NCBI GenBank assembly: GCA_965222895.1
Contig: CBDCVB010000002.1
Coordinates: 1,922,001 to 1,986,000, forward strand
Length of the DNA: 64,000 nt
Source of the DNA: Bin87 sp965222895
GTDB taxonomy: Bacteria; Chloroflexota; Dehalococcoidia; Lucifugimonadales; UBA3495
Direction of reading: 5' to 3'
Shown here: piece after piece, positions 42,251 through 51,330 of the stretch
Position numbering within the stretch: position 1 is the stretch's first letter
Layout: each line of letters starts with the position of its first letter
The notes under the pieces: model-generated
Seen by the model: the letters and a program-made list of their open reading frames with translations, nothing else
What the model was told of the DNA's origin: nothing
The model's database searches: none
Position numbers and translations under genes: made by a program

Positions 42251-43690
42251 CTAGGCCAGTTGATACTCGCGCGAGGCTACGATGAGCTGCAACAACTCGG
42301 TGACCCGTTCTTCGGAGCATCCAACGGTATCGGCGCGGTCGAAGCGGACATCGCCCCACGGGGCAGCCATGGCCACCAGACTCTCCATGGTGGCTACTGA
42401 CACCTCGAACATACCCACCGCATCGAGGCAGGCGTCGGCGAGTTGTCTGGGGCTCAACACATCGCCAGCCGACTTCACCCGATTCACGATGGCGTGCAAC
42501 CCCGGCTGCGACAAGTCGCGCATACCGATGCCGGCGGCGTTGATGCGCTCCACCAGGTTGCCAGTGTCGATCCATTCGGCCCCGGTGTGCCAGCCTTCCA
42601 CGGTGGGCGGGTTCAGAATCTCCTGGCCCATAAAATTGACGTCCATGGCCAAATTGACAATGGTCCACTCCGGCGAGCGGTGGCTGCCGGCCAGACGCGC
42701 CGTGCCGCCCACCAGTTCGGCTGGGCTCTTAACTCGGCCCAGGCGTACCGACTCCGAGGCGAAAAAGTCGGACCGGAACAGGCAGCGCATCACCGCCCTG
42801 ATGTCGCCGTTGGTTTTGCTGAACTCTTCGGCCAGCAACGCGATGGCTGCCTCGTCGGGCTGGTCAGCGACGAAGAAGTTGTACAGCTTGCCAGCGATGT
42901 AGCTGGCGGTTGCCGGCTGACGGACGATGATGTCTATGACATCCTGACCGCCGAACGCGCCGGTTTGTCCCAGGAAGGTTTTCTCGCCGGCATCGTGATC
43001 GTCTGCGCGGTAGCTGAATTGCCAGTCGATCCTGCCGTAGGGCCAGAAAGAATCGCGACTGGCCCGGATGCTCATATAATCGGGGTTGGCGATGGTCCAG
43101 CCGGTGAACGCCCGGGCGGCCATCTTCACATCGCCTTCGGTGTAGTTGCCGATGCCCATGGAGAACAATTCCAGCAGCTCCCGGCCGTAATTTTCGTTGG
43201 GAGCGTCTTTATGGTTGTCCTTGTTGTCCAGCCAAAAAATCATCGCCGGGTCGCGGGACAGTTCCAGCAGGATGTCGGAAAATTTGCCCAAACCGAACCT
43301 GCGGAAAGTGTGGGTCTGGTTCACCACGGCTTTGGCGTGGTTCAGCTTGCCGTAGGCCGTGGCGAATAGTCCGTGCCAGAACAGCGCCATCTTCTCTTCC
43401 AGCGGGCGGCTAGTGTTGATGATGCGGTACATCCAGTAACTCTGGCTGCTCTCCAGCAACATCAAGCTGTTCTGGTCAACGTGGTACCGGCGGATTAAGT
43501 CCTCCATCTCCAAGTCGGGCTGCACTTCGGGATGCAGGAGTTCCTCAACGGTGGCCTCGTAGCCCCGCGCGACTCCGCGCTCAATTTCCTGCCGCGTGGG
43601 GCCAAAGCCGACGCGGCGCAGCAGATGGGCCATGCGCCGCGTGAGGTCGTCGCCGATGGTGACCCGGTTGGCGCCTTGTGTTTGGGTCAT
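42251..43690 (-). CDS. DUF1800 family protein
   Basis: 479 residues. Typical DUF1800 elements: RRMAHLLRRVGFGPTRQEIERG near the start, MALFWHGLFATAYGKL, and the highly conserved DNKDNHKDAPNENYGRELLELFSMGIGNYTEGDVKMAARAFTGW region around residues 145-200 is seen in pieces with those conserved Asn and Glu residues. DUF1800 genes usually pair with a DUF1501 gene, absent here. Molecular function is not established. It lies between a radical-SAM-like gene (19-base gap) and an NHL propeller gene (16-base gap). Confidence 0.88.
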   Translation of the reverse strand: MTQTQGANRVTIGDDLTRRMAHLLRRVGFGPTRQEIERGVARGYEATVEELLHPEVQPDLEMEDLIRRYHVDQNSLMLLESSQSYWMYRIINTSRPLEEKMALFWHGLFATAYGKLNHAKAVVNQTHTFRRFGLGKFSDILLELSRDPAMIFWLDNKDNHKDAPNENYGRELLELFSMGIGNYTEGDVKMAARAFTGWTIANPDYMSIRASRDSFWPYGRIDWQFSYRADDHDAGEKTFLGQTGAFGGQDVIDIIVRQPATASYIAGKLYNFFVADQPDEAAIALLAEEFSKTNGDIRAVMRCLFRSDFFASESVRLGRVKSPAELVGGTARLAGSHRSPEWTIVNLAMDVNFMGQEILNPPTVEGWHTGAEWIDTGNLVERINAAGIGMRDLSQPGLHAIVNRVKSAGDVLSPRQLADACLDAVGMFEVSVATMESLVAMAAPWGDVRFDRADTVGCSEERVTELLQLIVASREYQLA

Positions 43691-43709
43691 ATCAACCGTC
43701 CCAGGGGCT

Positions 43710-45011
43710 TTACGTCAGGCTCCAGCGTGGGTTGGCGTCTACCTGATCGCGCAGATAGTCGACCAGCCAGGGGCGGACTGACTCTGCCATATAGAAGGTG
43801 GGCTCAATCAGCTGCGATTCATCGTTGATGATGCCTTCTTCCAGGCACCGGGCGGCCACATCCGTGCCGGGCATGACGCTGACCCCCACCCGAAGGTTGG
43901 CCAGCGACGGCTTCAAGCCGCGCAGAAACTCCAGCTTGTGTTCAACCGAGTCCCTGGTTTCGCCCGGCTCGCCGAATTGTTGGGAGATGGTGTAGTGCAG
44001 GTCGCCAGCTTCGCACAGCTCGGTGGTCTCTTTCAGGGAGGCGTAGCGGGATGTATCGTTGTCGCCTTCGTGAGGGTCGCCGCCGCGGGTGCCGCCCATC
44101 ATCACCAGACCGCAACCGGCCTGCTTCATCAACCCGATCAGCTCATCGTCGCAGGCATAGGGCGCCAGGCAGGTGTTCCACCGCACCTTGATGTCGGCTT
44201 CCATCAAAGCGTTGCACAGCGATTTGGCGTGCTCCAGCGGCACGTTGAAACAGTTGTCCACGAAGAAAATCTTGCGGAGCCCGTAGCGGCCGGTTACGTC
44301 CGCCACCTCTTCCACAACTTCGTCGATGGGGCGAATTACCCGCCAGGCTCCTTCGGCGGTATGAAAGTCGGCTGCCGAGGTGGGGTAATAAAAACCGCCC
44401 AGCTTGGTCAGGACGCTGACGCCGAAACCGGCCTGGGCGTATTTGGGCATATCCAGGTCATCCAGGCTGGGACGGCTCCCAAAATCGGAAGAACAACGCA
44501 TTCCGTTGTAAACCACCTGGCCGTTTTCCCGGTACAACACACCGTCCATGCCACGGTAGTCGGGCTCCCCAATCTCGACGCGGCTGGCGAGTTCGGCAAA
44601 GGTTTCCCCGGCGTCGCCGGCGATGCCGAGGTCAGGCTGCACGAACTCGAAAATCTGCTGCGGCATTATGCTGAATGCCGGCCCCCCGCACACTACAGTC
44701 GCATTGGAGATGGACCGGATGCGTTCGATAACGCCCTTGGTAATGGGCAATTGCCACTGGGGATCCATGTAGCTATGGTTGCTGAGATTTCGTATCGAAA
44801 TGCCAACCATATCGGGTTGGAAGTCGGTTACGATGCGTTCAACCTCGTCCAGATAGTTGGTGTCGGCGAACATCAGGTCGAAGACCTTGACATCATGCCT
44901 GGTGCGGTCCAGGTGCCCGGCGACGTAGGCCAGCCCGATGGGAATCGGTTGGGCCCGCATCCGACTCATGACGCGGTTGTGGCGATTGGTGGCAATCAAC
45001 AAAATACGCAT
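43710..45011 (-). CDS. B12-binding/radical-SAM-like protein lacking the cluster cysteines
   Basis: 433 residues from the ATG at 45011 with GGAGG upstream. The N-terminal 150 residues form a cobalamin-binding-like Rossmann domain (MRILLIATNRHN, IGLAYVAGHLD, MVGISIRNLSN, VVCGGPAFS). The next domain follows the B12-radical-SAM layout, RPSLDDLDMPKY, then VLTKLGGFYYPTSA, WRVIRPIDEVVEEVADV, IFFVDNCFNVPLEHA. The position where CxxxCxxC normally binds the 4Fe-4S cluster reads GGFYYP, so all three cysteines are missing. It may be a non-radical scaffold or a degenerate enzyme; similarity to the family is otherwise strong. Confidence 0.75.
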   Translation of the reverse strand: MRILLIATNRHNRVMSRMRAQPIPIGLAYVAGHLDRTRHDVKVFDLMFADTNYLDEVERIVTDFQPDMVGISIRNLSNHSYMDPQWQLPITKGVIERIRSISNATVVCGGPAFSIMPQQIFEFVQPDLGIAGDAGETFAELASRVEIGEPDYRGMDGVLYRENGQVVYNGMRCSSDFGSRPSLDDLDMPKYAQAGFGVSVLTKLGGFYYPTSAADFHTAEGAWRVIRPIDEVVEEVADVTGRYGLRKIFFVDNCFNVPLEHAKSLCNALMEADIKVRWNTCLAPYACDDELIGLMKQAGCGLVMMGGTRGGDPHEGDNDTSRYASLKETTELCEAGDLHYTISQQFGEPGETRDSVEHKLEFLRGLKPSLANLRVGVSVMPGTDVAARCLEEGIINDESQLIEPTFYMAESVRPWLVDYLRDQVDANPRWSLT

Positions 45012-45118
45012 TTCAACTCCCTCCCGGCGGCTGTAAACGCCCCGCTGTAAACGTTCCGATTGTACACCACCGCGTCGGTACACGCTAACAACGGCGCCCG
45101 CGCGGGTCCGGGGTTGTG

Positions 45119-46300
45119 TTATTCGTCGGGAAGCGGCCCGACTTCGTCGGCAACCGTTGCCGTGCCAGTTGCTCCGGCGTGGTGGTCGTTGTCATCCGGG
45201 CCTGGCGAACCTGCTGAATTCCAGGTTTCTCGGGAGTAGGTCAATACTCGATATGCGGCGGCGGCGAAAGGAACGGCGATCAATACACCCCAGAATCCCG
45301 AGACCGAACCCAGGGCCGCCACGGAGAACATAACGGCCAAAGGATGCAAGCCGGTCGTCTGGCCCTGAATGCGCGGCATTATTAGCGAGTTTTGCACCAA
45401 CTGCACGGCCAGATAAACTAATGCAACCAAAGGCAGCAGGGAGGGGTTCGTTATCAGCACCACAATTGCGGCAACCACGAACGCCAAAAACGGGCCGATA
45501 ATTGGAATCAGCTCACCCATGCCGGCCGCCGCTCCCAGAATTACTGCTGCCGGAACTCCCATCGCCCACAACGCCAGGCCAATGACTACGCCGACCATCA
45601 GCGCCATCAGCATTTGGGTACGGATATACGCAATGACTACGGACCCGGCCAACCCGCCGATGTTGCACAAATCATTCCGCAGTGGCCCAGGTAATAGTTG
45701 CCGGATACCGCGTCCTATCGCCGGCGCATCATACAGCAGGTAAAACAGAATTATGGGAGCGCCGGCGAGGGCGATGATCAGGGACAGGCCGCTCTTGAGG
45801 ATTCCCAAAACCTGCAAGGCCGAGTTGGAAACCGAGGAAATGACGGCGGCGCCGGCGGTTTCCAGACGGGGGTCTATTTGGGCCTGTACTTCCCGCGGAA
45901 CGCGCTCACGATAGGCTTTCTCTATCGCGTTCACAGTTAGTTCGATGTCTCTGGCAATTGCCGGCACACGTTCCACCAGCGTGGACGTACCCTCAACCAG
46001 CCTGAATAACGCGGCGGCAACGATCGCCACCACCACGAGCAAAACCAGGAGGGTGGCCAGGCCGGCCGTAACCGCCCGCACTACCCCGGGTCGCCTCCGG
46101 TGGCCGGGCAGTCTGGCAGCCAATGCGTTGACCAGCGGCATCAGCAGGAAGGCAACGATGGCGCTGAAGGCGTATGGAACCAGCACCGTAACCAACTGCC
46201 ACATCAAAATCAGCAGCAACACGACCACCGCTAACGATGCCACCAGGGCCAAACGTCGCTGTGTGCTCGCGGAGAGCGTTGTCAATCCGAATAGGTTCAT
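45119..46300 (-). CDS. AI-2E family transporter (PerM/YdiK-like)
   Basis: 393 residues from the ATG at 46300; the frame is open another 51 codons upstream but without membrane-protein character. It has about eight hydrophobic helices, with PLVNALAARLPG near the start and the family hallmark GVPAAVILGAAAGMGELIPIIGPFLAFVVA near residue 250. Family members export small molecules or act as Na+/H+ antiporters; the AI-2 role is not general. The C-terminal ~45 residues are polar. Single minus-strand gene. Confidence 0.85.
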   Translation of the reverse strand: MNLFGLTTLSASTQRRLALVASLAVVVLLLILMWQLVTVLVPYAFSAIVAFLLMPLVNALAARLPGHRRRPGVVRAVTAGLATLLVLLVVVAIVAAALFRLVEGTSTLVERVPAIARDIELTVNAIEKAYRERVPREVQAQIDPRLETAGAAVISSVSNSALQVLGILKSGLSLIIALAGAPIILFYLLYDAPAIGRGIRQLLPGPLRNDLCNIGGLAGSVVIAYIRTQMLMALMVGVVIGLALWAMGVPAAVILGAAAGMGELIPIIGPFLAFVVAAIVVLITNPSLLPLVALVYLAVQLVQNSLIMPRIQGQTTGLHPLAVMFSVAALGSVSGFWGVLIAVPFAAAAYRVLTYSRETWNSAGSPGPDDNDHHAGATGTATVADEVGPLPDE

Positions 46301-46481
46301 GCAGCGGTCGGTAGACGACGTCGGTTTATCGGGTCGCAAATGGCAACCCAGGCGGGCGACTATAGGGGGCCACGATAGTACCATCGGGGACTCCGGCACA
46401 CAACGGCGGCACGGAGAATCGTATTGTTGTCGGGCACGCCGGCCGCTTAACATGAACCGAACCGTGTGTTAACCTGACCGA

Positions 46482-47054
46482 GTGCCAAACATACCGCCAT
46501 ATCGTCTGCTAACCCAGGAAACGGGCGCCGGTGTGCTCCGGTTGGCAGTCGTTGGGATGTTGCTTGCGCTAGTCGTGGGTTGCTCAGGCGGGACGCCAGC
46601 AGACCGGCCGGCCGACGCAGTGTACGACTTTAACATCCACCTCTATCAGGGTCAGGATGTGGTGGGCGGCGAAGCGGTGGCGCTGTCCGACCTGCGGGGT
46701 CAGGCCGTCGTGCTGAACTTTTGGGCCGGCCTGTGTCCGCCGTGCCGTGCGGAGATGCCCGAATTCCAGGCGTTTGCCGATGAAAACGAAGGTCGAGCAT
46801 TGGTAGTCGGCGTAGACCTGGGCCGGTTCTTCAGCCTTGGCAACCAGGACGATGCCACCAAACTGCTCAACGAGTTGTCGGTTACCTACCCGGCGGGATA
46901 CACCGACGATCCCGCCGTGGTGCGCGAGCTGGGTGTACTGGGATTGCCGGCGACCCTCTTCATCAACGCGAACGGCCAGTTGCATCGGAAGTGGGTCAGC
47001 ATCCTCAGCGCCGAGCAGCTGGCCGAAATTACCGACGAAATGCTGGCCCGATAA
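46482..47054 (+). CDS. TlpA-like thiol-disulfide redoxin lipoprotein
   Basis: 190 residues. A hydrophobic N-terminal segment ends in VVGCSGG, a lipobox, so the protein is tethered outside the membrane. The thioredoxin domain has VVLNFWAGLCPPCRAEMPEF with a CPPC active site and the cis-proline segment LGVLGLPATLFI. Such proteins reduce or oxidise disulfides in exported proteins, for example in cytochrome c maturation. It heads a run of plus-strand genes through tldE. Confidence 0.85.
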   Translation: MPNIPPYRLLTQETGAGVLRLAVVGMLLALVVGCSGGTPADRPADAVYDFNIHLYQGQDVVGGEAVALSDLRGQAVVLNFWAGLCPPCRAEMPEFQAFADENEGRALVVGVDLGRFFSLGNQDDATKLLNELSVTYPAGYTDDPAVVRELGVLGLPATLFINANGQLHRKWVSILSAEQLAEITDEMLAR

Positions 47055-47063
47055 CGGGCCAAC

Positions 47064-47117
47064 GGTTTCCCGTCCAGACCCGGTTTTCCGTCCCGACACG
47101 ATTTCCCGTCCCGACAA
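47064..47117 (+). repeat. Three 18-base tandem units
   Basis: Units begin at 47064, 47082 and 47100 (GGTTTCCCGTCC core) and end right at the ribosome binding site of the next gene. Confidence 0.6.
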
Positions 47118-47128
47118 GGAGTGTACCA

Positions 47129-48082
47129 ATGCCGAATGACACCATCACGTTCGGGTGCAACCTCAGCGTTGATAACTACTGGAACGTGGGGGAATTCGCA
47201 CGCCGCGCCGAAGACCTCGGGTTCGACCGCGTAGCCGTCGGCGAACACGTTATGGACGGGAAACCGCCGCGCCCCACCATGATGGGCATACCGGCGATGG
47301 CTGCGGCCGCGGGCGCGACCAGCCGCATCCGAGTGCTCACTGGCATTGTAATTGCCCCGCTGTACCACCCGGTGATGCTGGCCAAACTGGTGGCAACGCT
47401 GGATCAAATCTCCGGGGGCCGTCTGGACTTTGGCATCGGGGTCAGCGGACAGCGCGATACCGTGGTGGAGTTTGAAGCGCTGGAGATACCGGTTAACACC
47501 CGCGGCCGTCGCACCGACGAAATGCTGGAGGTGATGAAACAACTGTGGACGGGGGAGAGCATTTCGCATCACGGCAGGTTCTTCAACTTCGACGACATCG
47601 CGTTGCTGCCCAGGCCAATGCAGGAACCGCACCCGCCCATTTGGGTTGCCGGTCGCAGCGACGCGGCCGTGCGTCGGGCTGCCATCGACGGCGATGGCTG
47701 GTATCCCTACCTGTTCACGGTGAACCGGATCCGCCGTTCCAATCAGAACGTCCGAGAGTTGGCCGAGCAAGCGGGCCGCGACCTGAGCAATTACAACTGG
47801 GGCCTGAACCAACCCACAGCCATCGACGTTGACCCCGATAAGGCGCTGGCCACGGCGGTGTCCCACATCGGGCAGCGTTATGTAACTCCCGAGCGCAGCG
47901 CCGAGGACATCGCCCGCGCGTTGTGCATCACCGGCAACGCCGAGGATTGCGTCGGGGCCATCCAGGAGCGCATCGACGCCGGCGTACGTGAGTTCATCCT
48001 TGGCTTCCTGGCCGGCGAACCCGAGGACTATTTCAGGCAGATGGAGCTGTTCTCCAACCGGGTGCTGCCTCATTTCAGGTAG
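47129..48082 (+). CDS. LLM-class flavin/F420-dependent oxidoreductase
   Basis: 317 residues; ATG preceded by AAGGAG. The luciferase-like (bacterial luciferase/F420 oxidoreductase) TIM-barrel is shown by EFARRAEDLGFDRVAVGEHV near residue 25, IRVLTGIVIAPLYHPVMLAK, LDQISGGRLDFGIGVSG and HPPIWVAGRSDAAVRRAA. The class uses F420 or FMN; cofactor and substrate cannot be told here. A second LLM enzyme follows 106 bases later, and a third lies at 59542-60486. Confidence 0.9.
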   Translation: MPNDTITFGCNLSVDNYWNVGEFARRAEDLGFDRVAVGEHVMDGKPPRPTMMGIPAMAAAAGATSRIRVLTGIVIAPLYHPVMLAKLVATLDQISGGRLDFGIGVSGQRDTVVEFEALEIPVNTRGRRTDEMLEVMKQLWTGESISHHGRFFNFDDIALLPRPMQEPHPPIWVAGRSDAAVRRAAIDGDGWYPYLFTVNRIRRSNQNVRELAEQAGRDLSNYNWGLNQPTAIDVDPDKALATAVSHIGQRYVTPERSAEDIARALCITGNAEDCVGAIQERIDAGVREFILGFLAGEPEDYFRQMELFSNRVLPHFR

Positions 48083-48188
48083 CCGGTTTCAGCTGCCGAT
48101 AAACCGGCTGGACAGGATTGGACCATTGGCAGAGTCTGTTATCATCGTGAAGATTTTGATGCCACAGTGGAACGGTTAGGGACACAAG

Positions 48189-49199
48189 ATGAAATTTGGC
48201 ATTTACAGTTCGATCGCCGACCCTCCCTCTGGGGAGAATCTGGCGCTGCGTGTTGAGGAGGTGGTTGCCGAGGCAAAGCTGGCCGAGTCGGTGGGGTTCG
48301 ATTCCTGCTTTTTCGGCGAGCATCACCAGGACCGGGACGGGTTCTTGCCGTCGCCGCTCATCGTCTCAGCGGCGGTGGCGGCGCAAACCACCACGCTGAA
48401 TCTCGGCACGTCGGTAATTCTGCTGCCGCTGCACCATCCGGTGAAGATGGCCGAGGACGTTATTACCCTCGACATCGTGTCGCGCGGCAGGTTCATCCTG
48501 GGTGTTGGGCTTGGGTATCAGCCGGTGGATTTCCGCACTTTTGACGTCCCGGTCGAACAGCGCGTCAGCAGGTTTGAAGAGGAAATTGAGATTATTCGCC
48601 AGTGCTGGAAGGGCGAGCGGTTCGATTTCTCCGGCGAACACTTCAACCTGGAGGACATCACCATCACGCCGCGACCCTACTCGGATCCGGCGCCTCCACT
48701 CTGGATTGGCGCCAGCCGAGCGCCGGGAGCGCGGCGGGCCGGCAACATCGCCGACGGTTTCGTCGCGGGCCCCAGCACCGACCTGGAGAGCACCATTGCC
48801 CTGACCGGCGCCTACCAGCAGGCCGCCGAAGCTGCCGGCAAGGAACCGGTGTTGTGCCTGATGCGCGACGCCTGGGTTGCTCCCACCCGCGCCGAGGCCG
48901 AGCGGGTCTACGGGCCGGAGGTCATTGACGCCTACAAATACTACTGGCGCAACGGGCTCAACGAATTCCGCCGCTACCAGACCGAAGCCGAAATTAACAT
49001 GACCAACCTGGCGCCCGACCGCCTCATCATTGGTGAGCCTCAGGAAGTTGTGGATGATTTCCACCGCTGGCAGGAAGCCACCGGCGCGGACTACTTCCTG
49101 CTGCGGTTGCGCCACGCCCACTCCGGCGGGCCGCCCCACCAACGCATCATGGACGCCATCCAGCTCTTTGGCGAAGCAGTCATCCCACACTGCCAGTAA
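48189..49199 (+). CDS. LLM-class flavin-dependent oxidoreductase
   Basis: 336 residues. The family segments are FGIYSSIADPPSGE, AKLAESVGFDSCFFGEHHQ, LGTSVILLPLHHPVKMAEDV, LDIVSRGRFILGVGLGYQ and PAPPLWIGASRAPGARRA. It differs clearly from the neighbouring LLM enzyme, with the FGEHH motif of alkanal-monooxygenase-like members. It probably oxidises an organic substrate with reduced flavin and O2. It is followed by a CMD-like gene, suggesting shared catabolic function. Confidence 0.9.
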   Translation: MKFGIYSSIADPPSGENLALRVEEVVAEAKLAESVGFDSCFFGEHHQDRDGFLPSPLIVSAAVAAQTTTLNLGTSVILLPLHHPVKMAEDVITLDIVSRGRFILGVGLGYQPVDFRTFDVPVEQRVSRFEEEIEIIRQCWKGERFDFSGEHFNLEDITITPRPYSDPAPPLWIGASRAPGARRAGNIADGFVAGPSTDLESTIALTGAYQQAAEAAGKEPVLCLMRDAWVAPTRAEAERVYGPEVIDAYKYYWRNGLNEFRRYQTEAEINMTNLAPDRLIIGEPQEVVDDFHRWQEATGADYFLLRLRHAHSGGPPHQRIMDAIQLFGEAVIPHCQ

Positions 49200-49214
49200 A
49201 CACCCCCTACGCCA

Positions 49215-49260
49215 CCATGCTACACAGTAATATGCTGCACAAGACTATGCTACACAGGAG
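49215..49260 (+). repeat. Three 15-16-base tandem units
   Basis: Units around TATGCTACACAG repeat three times between the LLM gene and the CMD-like gene and end at its ribosome binding site (CAGGAG). Confidence 0.5.
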
Positions 49261-49268
49261 AACTGACT

Positions 49269-49829
49269 ATGCCACGCTTTCCCATCGCCGCCCGTGAAAA
49301 GGTGCCACCGGATCAGGTCGCTGCATTCGACGCCATCGTGTCGTCCCGCGGCGGAGCCGTACCCGAGTTTGGACCCATCGCCGTGCAACTGCACGTCCCC
49401 GAGATTGCCCAACGCGGCGAGGCCCTGCGAGCCTACCTCCGGGCAGAAGGTTCGACGCTGCCCGACAATGTGGCTGAGCTGGCGATGATCACGACCGCCC
49501 GGGAGCTGGACTGCCAGTTCATCTGGCACGCCCATGCCGCCGCCGGCCGCCGGGCCGGGTTGAGCGATGCACTCGTGGATGCCCTGCGCGACAAGCAGGA
49601 GTTACCGGCGTTGTCGTCCGCAGAATCAGCCGTAATCAACTATGGCCGGGAGTTTTTCCGCACGAGGCGCGTATCCCAGGCTACATTCGACGCTGCGCTG
49701 GCGGAGTATGGCGAGCGCGGCTTGATCGAACTGACCAATCTGATGGGCTACTACTCGGTGCTGGCGTTCAACATCAATGCCTTCGAGCAGCTGCCGCCGG
49801 CCTCCGACGAGCCGTTCCTGCCGGTCTAG
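49269..49829 (+). CDS. Carboxymuconolactone decarboxylase-like protein
   Basis: 186 residues, ATG with CAGGAG upstream. MPRFPIAAREKVPPDQVAAF at the start and LPDNVAELAMITTARELDCQFIWHAHAAAGRRAG in the centre match the paralogue at 40645-41208 in layout and in the single Cys of the LDCQ motif. It stands between two LLM oxidoreductase genes and tldD. A helper in the oxidation of ring-cleavage-type substrates is a guess from the neighbourhood. Confidence 0.85.
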   Translation: MPRFPIAAREKVPPDQVAAFDAIVSSRGGAVPEFGPIAVQLHVPEIAQRGEALRAYLRAEGSTLPDNVAELAMITTARELDCQFIWHAHAAAGRRAGLSDALVDALRDKQELPALSSAESAVINYGREFFRTRRVSQATFDAALAEYGERGLIELTNLMGYYSVLAFNINAFEQLPPASDEPFLPV

Positions 49830-49850
49830 TCGAAGGCCATCGAGTCGGAC

Positions 49851-51308
49851 ATGGACGAGATTATCGCATCAGCCCTGGATTCGGCGCGTAGCCGTGGGGC
49901 GCAATACGCGGATGTTCGCATCGTCCACAATCGGGAAGAGCGAATTGTAGTTCGCAACGGCGTCGTGGAAACCCTGTCGTCCGACGAATCGATGGGCCTC
50001 GGGATTCGCGCGCTGTTTGACGGTTCGTGGGGTTTCGCGTCCACGCGGAACCTCACTGTCGCCGCCGCCGACCGCGCCGCCGGACAGGCGGTGCAAATCG
50101 CCCGCGCGTCGGCTCGCCACAACGGTACCAGTCGGAGGGTGGCCGAAGTGCTGGGTACACCGGTGAGCAGTCGGGGCGATTACACGACGCCGGTGAGCAT
50201 CGACCCGACCACCATAGCGTTGGATGACAAGCTCCGTTTGTTGCTCGCCGCCGACCGCGAGATGGCTGCCGTCGAGCAGGTCAGTTCCCGGATGGCCAAC
50301 CTGGTATTCATCAGGGAGGATCGCACCTTCGCTAACACCGAGGGCGCTCTGGTTACCCAAACCATCCATGAGGCCGGCGGCGGAATCCAGGCGACCGCAG
50401 TTGGCGATGGCGAGATTCAACGCCGTTCGTATCCGCAATCCCACGGACGGCAGCAGGGTTGCGCCGGCTGGGAGTTTATCGTTGCGATGGACTTGCCCGG
50501 TAACGCCCGGCGCACCGCTGAAGAGGCTGCCGAACTACTTACCGCCGAACCCTGTCCCACTGGCATCACGACCGATCTCATTATTGACAGCAGCCAGCTG
50601 GCGTTGCAAATCCACGAATCCTGCGGCCACGCGGTCGAGCTGGACCGAGCGTTGGGGGACGAGGCGGCATTTGCGGGCACATCATTTTTGACACCCGACC
50701 TGCTGCACGGGTTCCGATATGGCTCCGAGCAGGTGAATATCACCGGAGACAGCGCCAGTCCCACCGGGCTGGGCACGTTCGGCTGGGACGATGAGGGTCT
50801 GCCGGCCCAATCCACCGACATCATCCGCAACGGGGAATTCGTGGGCTACCTGATGTCGCGAGAGTCGGCAACCCGGTTGGGGTTGCCCTCCAACGGCTGT
50901 ATGCGCGCGGCATCGTGGAATCGCATACCGCTGATTCGCATGACCAACGTAAACCTCCTGCCGGGTGACTGGGCGCTTGACGACCTGATTGCTGACACGG
51001 ACGACGGCATCTACGTGGAGACCAATCGATCCTGGTCAATCGACGACCGTCGTTATAACTTCCAGTTTGGCACCGAGGTTGGCCGTGAGATTAAGCGCGG
51101 CAAGCTGGGCCGCCTGCTGCGAAATTGCACCTACACGGGAATCACCCCGGAGTTCTGGCAAAGCTGCGACGCAATCTGCGGCCCGGCAAGCTGGCAACTT
51201 TGGGGAACCCCACGGTGCGGAAAGGGACAACCAGGCCAGATTGCCCACACCAGCCACGGCACCAGCCCGGCCCGTTTTCGCAACGTTCGGGTCGGAGTGA
51301 TGGGTTAG
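49851..51308 (+). CDS. tldD: TldD-type metalloprotease subunit
   Basis: 485 residues. The TldD zinc motif reads IHESCGHAVELDRALGDE (HExxGH plus the downstream carboxylate) around residue 260, and GFASTRNLTVAAADRA and GDSASPTGLGTFGWDDEG are conserved flanks. TldD and TldE form a heterodimer that degrades unfolded peptides and cuts leader peptides of some modified peptides. tldE starts 22 bases downstream. No RiPP precursor gene is visible nearby. Confidence 0.92.
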   Translation: MDEIIASALDSARSRGAQYADVRIVHNREERIVVRNGVVETLSSDESMGLGIRALFDGSWGFASTRNLTVAAADRAAGQAVQIARASARHNGTSRRVAEVLGTPVSSRGDYTTPVSIDPTTIALDDKLRLLLAADREMAAVEQVSSRMANLVFIREDRTFANTEGALVTQTIHEAGGGIQATAVGDGEIQRRSYPQSHGRQQGCAGWEFIVAMDLPGNARRTAEEAAELLTAEPCPTGITTDLIIDSSQLALQIHESCGHAVELDRALGDEAAFAGTSFLTPDLLHGFRYGSEQVNITGDSASPTGLGTFGWDDEGLPAQSTDIIRNGEFVGYLMSRESATRLGLPSNGCMRAASWNRIPLIRMTNVNLLPGDWALDDLIADTDDGIYVETNRSWSIDDRRYNFQFGTEVGREIKRGKLGRLLRNCTYTGITPEFWQSCDAICGPASWQLWGTPRCGKGQPGQIAHTSHGTSPARFRNVRVGVMG

Positions 51309-51330
51309 TTACTTCCGCCTGCTGATTGCC

